Below are positions 6,721 through 8,649 of a DNA stretch of 8,649 bases, piece after piece. This DNA comes from Litorimonas sp964511495. Its GTDB lineage: Bacteria > Pseudomonadota > Alphaproteobacteria > Caulobacterales > Maricaulaceae. The notes beneath the pieces were generated by a model. It did not search any database and had not been told where the DNA came from. It saw only the letters and a list, made by a program, of their open reading frames with translations. The DNA is taken from NCBI GenBank assembly GCA_964511495.1, contig CAZEFT010000037.1:1-8649 (forward strand). Reading direction: 5' to 3'. Each line of letters begins with the position of its first letter. Positions within the stretch are counted from its first letter, which is position 1. The translations under genes were made by a program, and so were the position numbers.

Positions 6721-7869
6721 TTATCTATCTCGTCTTCGATAAATTCTGGAATTTACGGCAGGGATAAATTCTGGCTTCATAGCGTCATTGTCATCACTTT
6801 TCGCAATATGAATTGGCCCTTTAATTGTGAGTGTTATCTGACTGTCATCGTCCGGCATAGGCTGTCCGACACCCGGTATAGGCAAGGGTGAGTGCGGCGC
6901 AATCGGACTGGAATTTTCGGCAATCGGATAATTCGGCTCATATTGTGGCAAATCAGGGAATTGCGGTTCTGCCTGAGGCATATCGAAGTAATCGAGCGAG
7001 ACTTGAGGAGTCTGAGGGCTTGGCGTCGGATTCTCGTAAGGCAGAGTCGGCAAAGCGCTTTCATATGGCGATGCAGGTTTCGGGGCCTCATATGGTAGAG
7101 GGTCCGAGTAAGGTGTTGGTACTGGCACCTGTGGTCGCGGCTGCTGCTCAACACTCAGCGGAGGCGTTACAGCCTGTCCTGCGGAATTCGGGTCGGCCGG
7201 GCCAATATATCTGACACGGACGCGAGCGAGACCGCCATTGATAGCCCCAAGGGCTTCGGCAGCTCCCTTGGACAGGTCGATGATGCGCGTATCCACAAAA
7301 GGCCCACGGTCATTGAGGCGTACAATCAGGCTACGCCCATTTTCCAAATTTTCAACATGAAGTAAGGAATTAAGCGGTAAAGTTCTGTGCGCCGCTGTCA
7401 TGTCATTCATGTTATAAATTTCACCTGTGGCCGTAGGACGACCATGAAACTTTTCACCATACCAAGATGCAATTCCGGCAACGTCATATGTCGGGTCGTG
7501 TTCAGGTTGGTAACTCTGCCCATTAATAGAATATTGCTGTCCCAATTTTTGGTGAGAATAGAGCTGAACATCAACGGTATTTGGGTCAAATTGCGGGCCA
7601 CTGCGTTGTGGAGCAACAGGCTCTGCCCTGTATTCAGGCTTGTAAGGGATTGGTTGTGATAAAGGAGCGTTCAGGCGGGGTGTCGCGCGACGTTGTCGCG
7701 TACGATCAATCGCCTTTGGTCGCGTCAAAGAAGCAAATTGGGCATCCCCTTTACCAATTTTATATGTAATCGGGGCGGGTTCTGACATTTTAACAACATT
7801 GGTTGAGGCGCACGCACTCATACCGAGACCGATGAGGGCGCAAAGCGCTAAACGCGCACGGCGTTTCAT
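6721..7869 (-). CDS. rlpA: RlpA-type septal lytic transglycosylase lipoprotein
   Basis: Outer-membrane-type lipoprotein; characterised RlpA proteins cleave stem-peptide-free glycan strands during septation. I chose the ATG at 7869 (382 aa) because it gives a standard 20-residue lipoprotein signal (MKRRARLAL...GMSAC, lipidated C20). The frame stays open to a TTG at 7917 through ATGs at 7911 and 7908. The Shine-Dalgarno signal is weak: AGAAGGA lies about 16 nt from the chosen ATG. The double-psi barrel RlpA domain spans about 131-223, with GIASWYG (132-138), E150 in ATGEIY and D187 in LNDRGPF matching the two catalytic acidic residues of active RlpA. Residues 225-382 are proline-rich with repeated PYE/PYS units (254, 259, 268, 277), and no SPOR domain is recognisable. 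It lies upstream of dacA, a conserved pairing of cell-wall enzymes, but is followed by its own terminator. Confidence 0.92.
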   Translation of the reverse strand: MKRRARLALCALIGLGMSACASTNVVKMSEPAPITYKIGKGDAQFASLTRPKAIDRTRQRRATPRLNAPLSQPIPYKPEYRAEPVAPQRSGPQFDPNTVDVQLYSHQKLGQQYSINGQSYQPEHDPTYDVAGIASWYGEKFHGRPTATGEIYNMNDMTAAHRTLPLNSLLHVENLENGRSLIVRLNDRGPFVDTRIIDLSKGAAEALGAINGGLARVRVRYIGPADPNSAGQAVTPPLSVEQQPRPQVPVPTPYSDPLPYEAPKPASPYESALPTLPYENPTPSPQTPQVSLDYFDMPQAEPQFPDLPQYEPNYPIAENSSPIAPHSPLPIPGVGQPMPDDDSQITLTIKGPIHIAKSDDNDAMKPEFIPAVNSRIYRRRDR

Positions 7870-7974
7870 ATGTTCAAGTTTTACTTTTCCTTCTATCGAC
7901 CTTGTCATCATATCCAACTTTCACTGTATGCCCTTAATATCCCTGGGCACGTTAATTGCGAAGACAGTCGGATT

Positions 7975-8003
7975 TTTATCCTTGTCCTGTCATCGTAGGA
8001 CAA
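7975..8003 (-). promoter_or_regulatory. Candidate rlpA promoter
   Basis: On the minus strand TTGTCC (8003-7998) and GATAAA (7980-7975) are 17 nt apart. Each matches the sigma70 consensus at 4 of 6 positions. The predicted start would be near 7968, about 100 nt before the rlpA ATG. A perfect dyad (7981-8004) covers the -35 box and the whole spacer. Confidence 0.35.
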
Positions 8004-8004
8004 G
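7981..8004. promoter_or_regulatory. 8-8-8 dyad overlapping the rlpA promoter candidate
   Basis: CTTGTCCT (7981-7988) and AGGACAAG (7997-8004) are perfect inverted repeats separated by 8 nt. No U-tract follows on either strand, so it is not a terminator. Its geometry and its place across a -35/spacer region fit a repressor operator; it could also be a hairpin at the start of the transcript. The cognate protein is unknown. Confidence 0.4.
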
Positions 8005-8171
8005 TTGTATGAGATTAAGTTTAAATCGCTGTTAGAAGTTAGCGGTAACAAGTCTTCAAAATTTACGGTAAATAAATTCTTACTTCTTTGAGGCCCTGTT
8101 TCCGAAAATTGTCAAAAAGCATCGAGCTTAAAACAATACGAATTATTGGCTGTATTCTCCTATAAAATGGG

Positions 8172-8200
8172 TTGAACGTCTTTCCAAAACACATTATGCG
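8172..8200 (+). promoter_or_regulatory. Candidate tRNA-Ser promoter
   Basis: TTGAAC (8172-8177) and TATGCG (8195-8200) are separated by exactly 17 nt and lie 26 nt upstream of the mature tRNA 5' end, a typical position for a tRNA promoter. This is motif evidence only. Confidence 0.5.
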
Positions 8201-8226
8201 ACCCGCTCACTCTCATTTATACCCGT

Positions 8227-8316
8227 GGGCGGGTGGCAGAGTGGTTGAATGCACCGGTCTTGAAAACCGGCATAGGTGAAAGTCTATCGGGGGTTCGAAT
8301 CCCTCCCCGCCCGCCA
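8227..8316 (+). tRNA. tRNA-Ser (UGA anticodon)
   Basis: The 90-nt gene folds into a class II cloverleaf. The acceptor stem is GGGCGGG (8227-8233) with CCCGCCC (8306-8312), discriminator G8313 and an encoded CCA (8314-8316). The anticodon stem is CCGGT/ACCGG (8254-8258, 8266-8270) with loop CTTGAAA and anticodon TGA at 8261-8263. A long variable arm (ATAG/CTAT) identifies a serine-type tRNA, and the T arm GGGGG-TTCGAAT-CCCTC contains one G-U pair. The anticodon decodes UCA and, by wobble, other UCN codons. A tRNA-Ser gene next to rlpA is a familiar alphaproteobacterial arrangement. Confidence 0.97.
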
Positions 8317-8328
8317 TTCTTTTCAATA

Positions 8329-8417
8329 TTGGTATGTGACTAGCCCATTCGCGTGACCCGGTAGGGTCTGCCGACCAAAGGTCGGAACGCGCGGATGCTC
8401 TCTCCGCACCATACCAA
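8329..8417. ncRNA. Multi-hairpin structured element downstream of tRNA-Ser
   Basis: An outer 8-bp stem TTGGTATG/CATACCAA (8329-8336 with 8410-8417) encloses three perfect hairpins: GACCC/GGGTC (8355-8368, GGTA loop), CCGACC/GGTCGG (8371-8385, AAA loop) and GCGGA/TCCGC (8391-8407, 7-nt loop). It starts 13 nt after the tRNA 3' end and would be co-transcribed unless transcription stops there. It could be a structured RNA, the tRNA transcript's 3' trailer, or a dispersed palindromic repeat. The structure is symmetric enough that the strand cannot be assigned. It is not a tRNA: the middle loop has three bases and no T-loop motif is present. Confidence 0.4.
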
Positions 8418-8430
8418 GCCTCGCGATAGC

Positions 8431-8466
8431 AGGAGATGGATTGCCGTAACAAGCACGGCAATGACG
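8431..8466. repeat. REP-like hairpin
   Basis: ATTGCCGT (8440-8447) and ACGGCAAT (8455-8462) form a perfect 8-bp stem with a 7-nt loop. The flanks, GGAGATGG before and GACG after, resemble the widespread dispersed palindromic repeats of the GGATTGCCG...GCAATGACG type seen in many proteobacterial genomes. Only one copy is visible here, so membership of a repeat family is inferred from resemblance. Confidence 0.5.
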
Positions 8467-8548
8467 TGGTGAGCGGAGTGGTTTGTGTCACTTCTTCATA
8501 TCGCTTGCTTTGTCTCTCATTGATTTCGTTGTTATCTTTCTTTGTTTC

Positions 8549-8619
8549 GTTTCAGTTCAATCTTGGAAAAAAGTGGGCGTCTGCGGGGTTGTGAGGATGT
8601 TGGCGGTAAACCACGGATA
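8549..8619. repeat. Right arm of long terminal inverted repeat
   Basis: The reverse complement of 8563-8619 equals bases 1-57 except at one position, and weaker identity continues inward to 8549. Read outwards, both arms run from TTGGAAAAAAGTGGGCG to GGTAAACCACGGATA and on out of the window. The last 30 bases (8620-8649) therefore probably belong to the same repeated unit but have no counterpart inside the window; I see no gene in them. Confidence 0.9.
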
Positions 8620-8649
8620 GCTAAAAGGTGTTTTCACATCCGCACAGAG

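Larger units (their letters stand above)
7870..8226. other. Divergent intergenic region between rlpA and tRNA-Ser
   Basis: About 360 A+T-rich bases without a convincing gene. It carries the promoter candidate and 8-bp dyad for rlpA (7975-8004) and the tRNA promoter candidate (8172-8200). A second plus-strand pair, TTGTCA near 8110 and AACAAT 17 nt later, is possible but weaker. A short AATTTACGGTAAAT-like symmetry near 8061-8074 is too weak to interpret. Confidence 0.6.

Noticed and set aside
7870..7917. Extended rlpA start at TTG 7917
   Set aside because: It would place 16 extra residues before a textbook lipoprotein signal that begins at the ATG at 7869.
8329..8417. Possible second tRNA or tRNA-like gene
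   Set aside because: The cloverleaf outline is suggestive, but the central loop has only 3 nt, there is no T-loop TTCRA motif, no CCA end and an 18-nt gap after the outer stem.
8213..8491. A 92-aa minus-strand reading frame across tRNA-Ser and the region behind it
   Set aside because: Its GFEPPIDFHLCRFSRPVHST segment is the translated complement of tRNA-Ser, a familiar false gene call; the rest comes from the hairpin region.
1..8619. The terminal repeats as attL/attR of an integrated island
   Set aside because: They are in inverted, not direct, orientation, so recombination would invert rather than excise, and the DNA between them is mostly core housekeeping genes.
1..8649. CRISPR array, defence or toxin-antitoxin genes
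   Set aside because: No regularly spaced short repeats and no proteins of those families were seen on either strand.

Overview
The window looks like an alphaproteobacterial chromosome segment of moderate G+C content. The main clue is the minus-strand order rlpA, dacA-type carboxypeptidase, tmk, holB, tatD, MBL-fold hydrolase, with a tRNA-Ser(UGA) gene upstream of rlpA; this is a familiar alphaproteobacterial neighbourhood. The protein details (HolB P-loop ending GKAT, MBL protein with HEHADQ, KdsB with FSGTT/LWFSK) resemble the Hyphomonadales/Maricaulales/Caulobacterales side of the class, but that placement is from memory and is tentative.

Layout, left to right. Bases 1-71 are one arm of a long inverted repeat whose partner lies at 8549-8619. 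Bases 72-289 are A+T-rich and gene-free, and hold a perfect 13-bp-arm palindrome (221-250) that closely resembles a Xer/dif recombination site. It sits 40 bp ahead of a complete tyrosine recombinase gene (290-1255, +). kdsB (1288-2109, +) follows on the same strand and overlaps the end of the minus-strand operon tail-to-tail by 11 bp.

The minus-strand block 6608 to 2099 is a tight operon: dacA - tmk - holB - tatD - MBL hydrolase, with gaps of 1-2 nt or single-base overlap at every junction. It joins cell-wall trimming, dTDP synthesis, the clamp-loader delta' subunit and two metal-dependent hydrolases. metG, which many alphaproteobacteria carry between holB and tatD, is absent. Upstream, rlpA is set apart by an intrinsic terminator that lies between it and dacA, only 27 nt from the dacA start codon.

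The right end (7870-8649) is non-protein-coding apart from tRNA-Ser(UGA). It holds divergent promoter candidates for rlpA and the tRNA, a multi-hairpin structured element just after the tRNA, a REP-like hairpin, and the right arm of the long inverted repeat.

Most of the window is ordinary housekeeping DNA. The parts worth attention are the recombinase with its own dif-like palindrome, the 57/71-bp inverted repeats at both ends, and the structured element behind the tRNA. I see no evidence for a new multi-gene defence or metabolic system.
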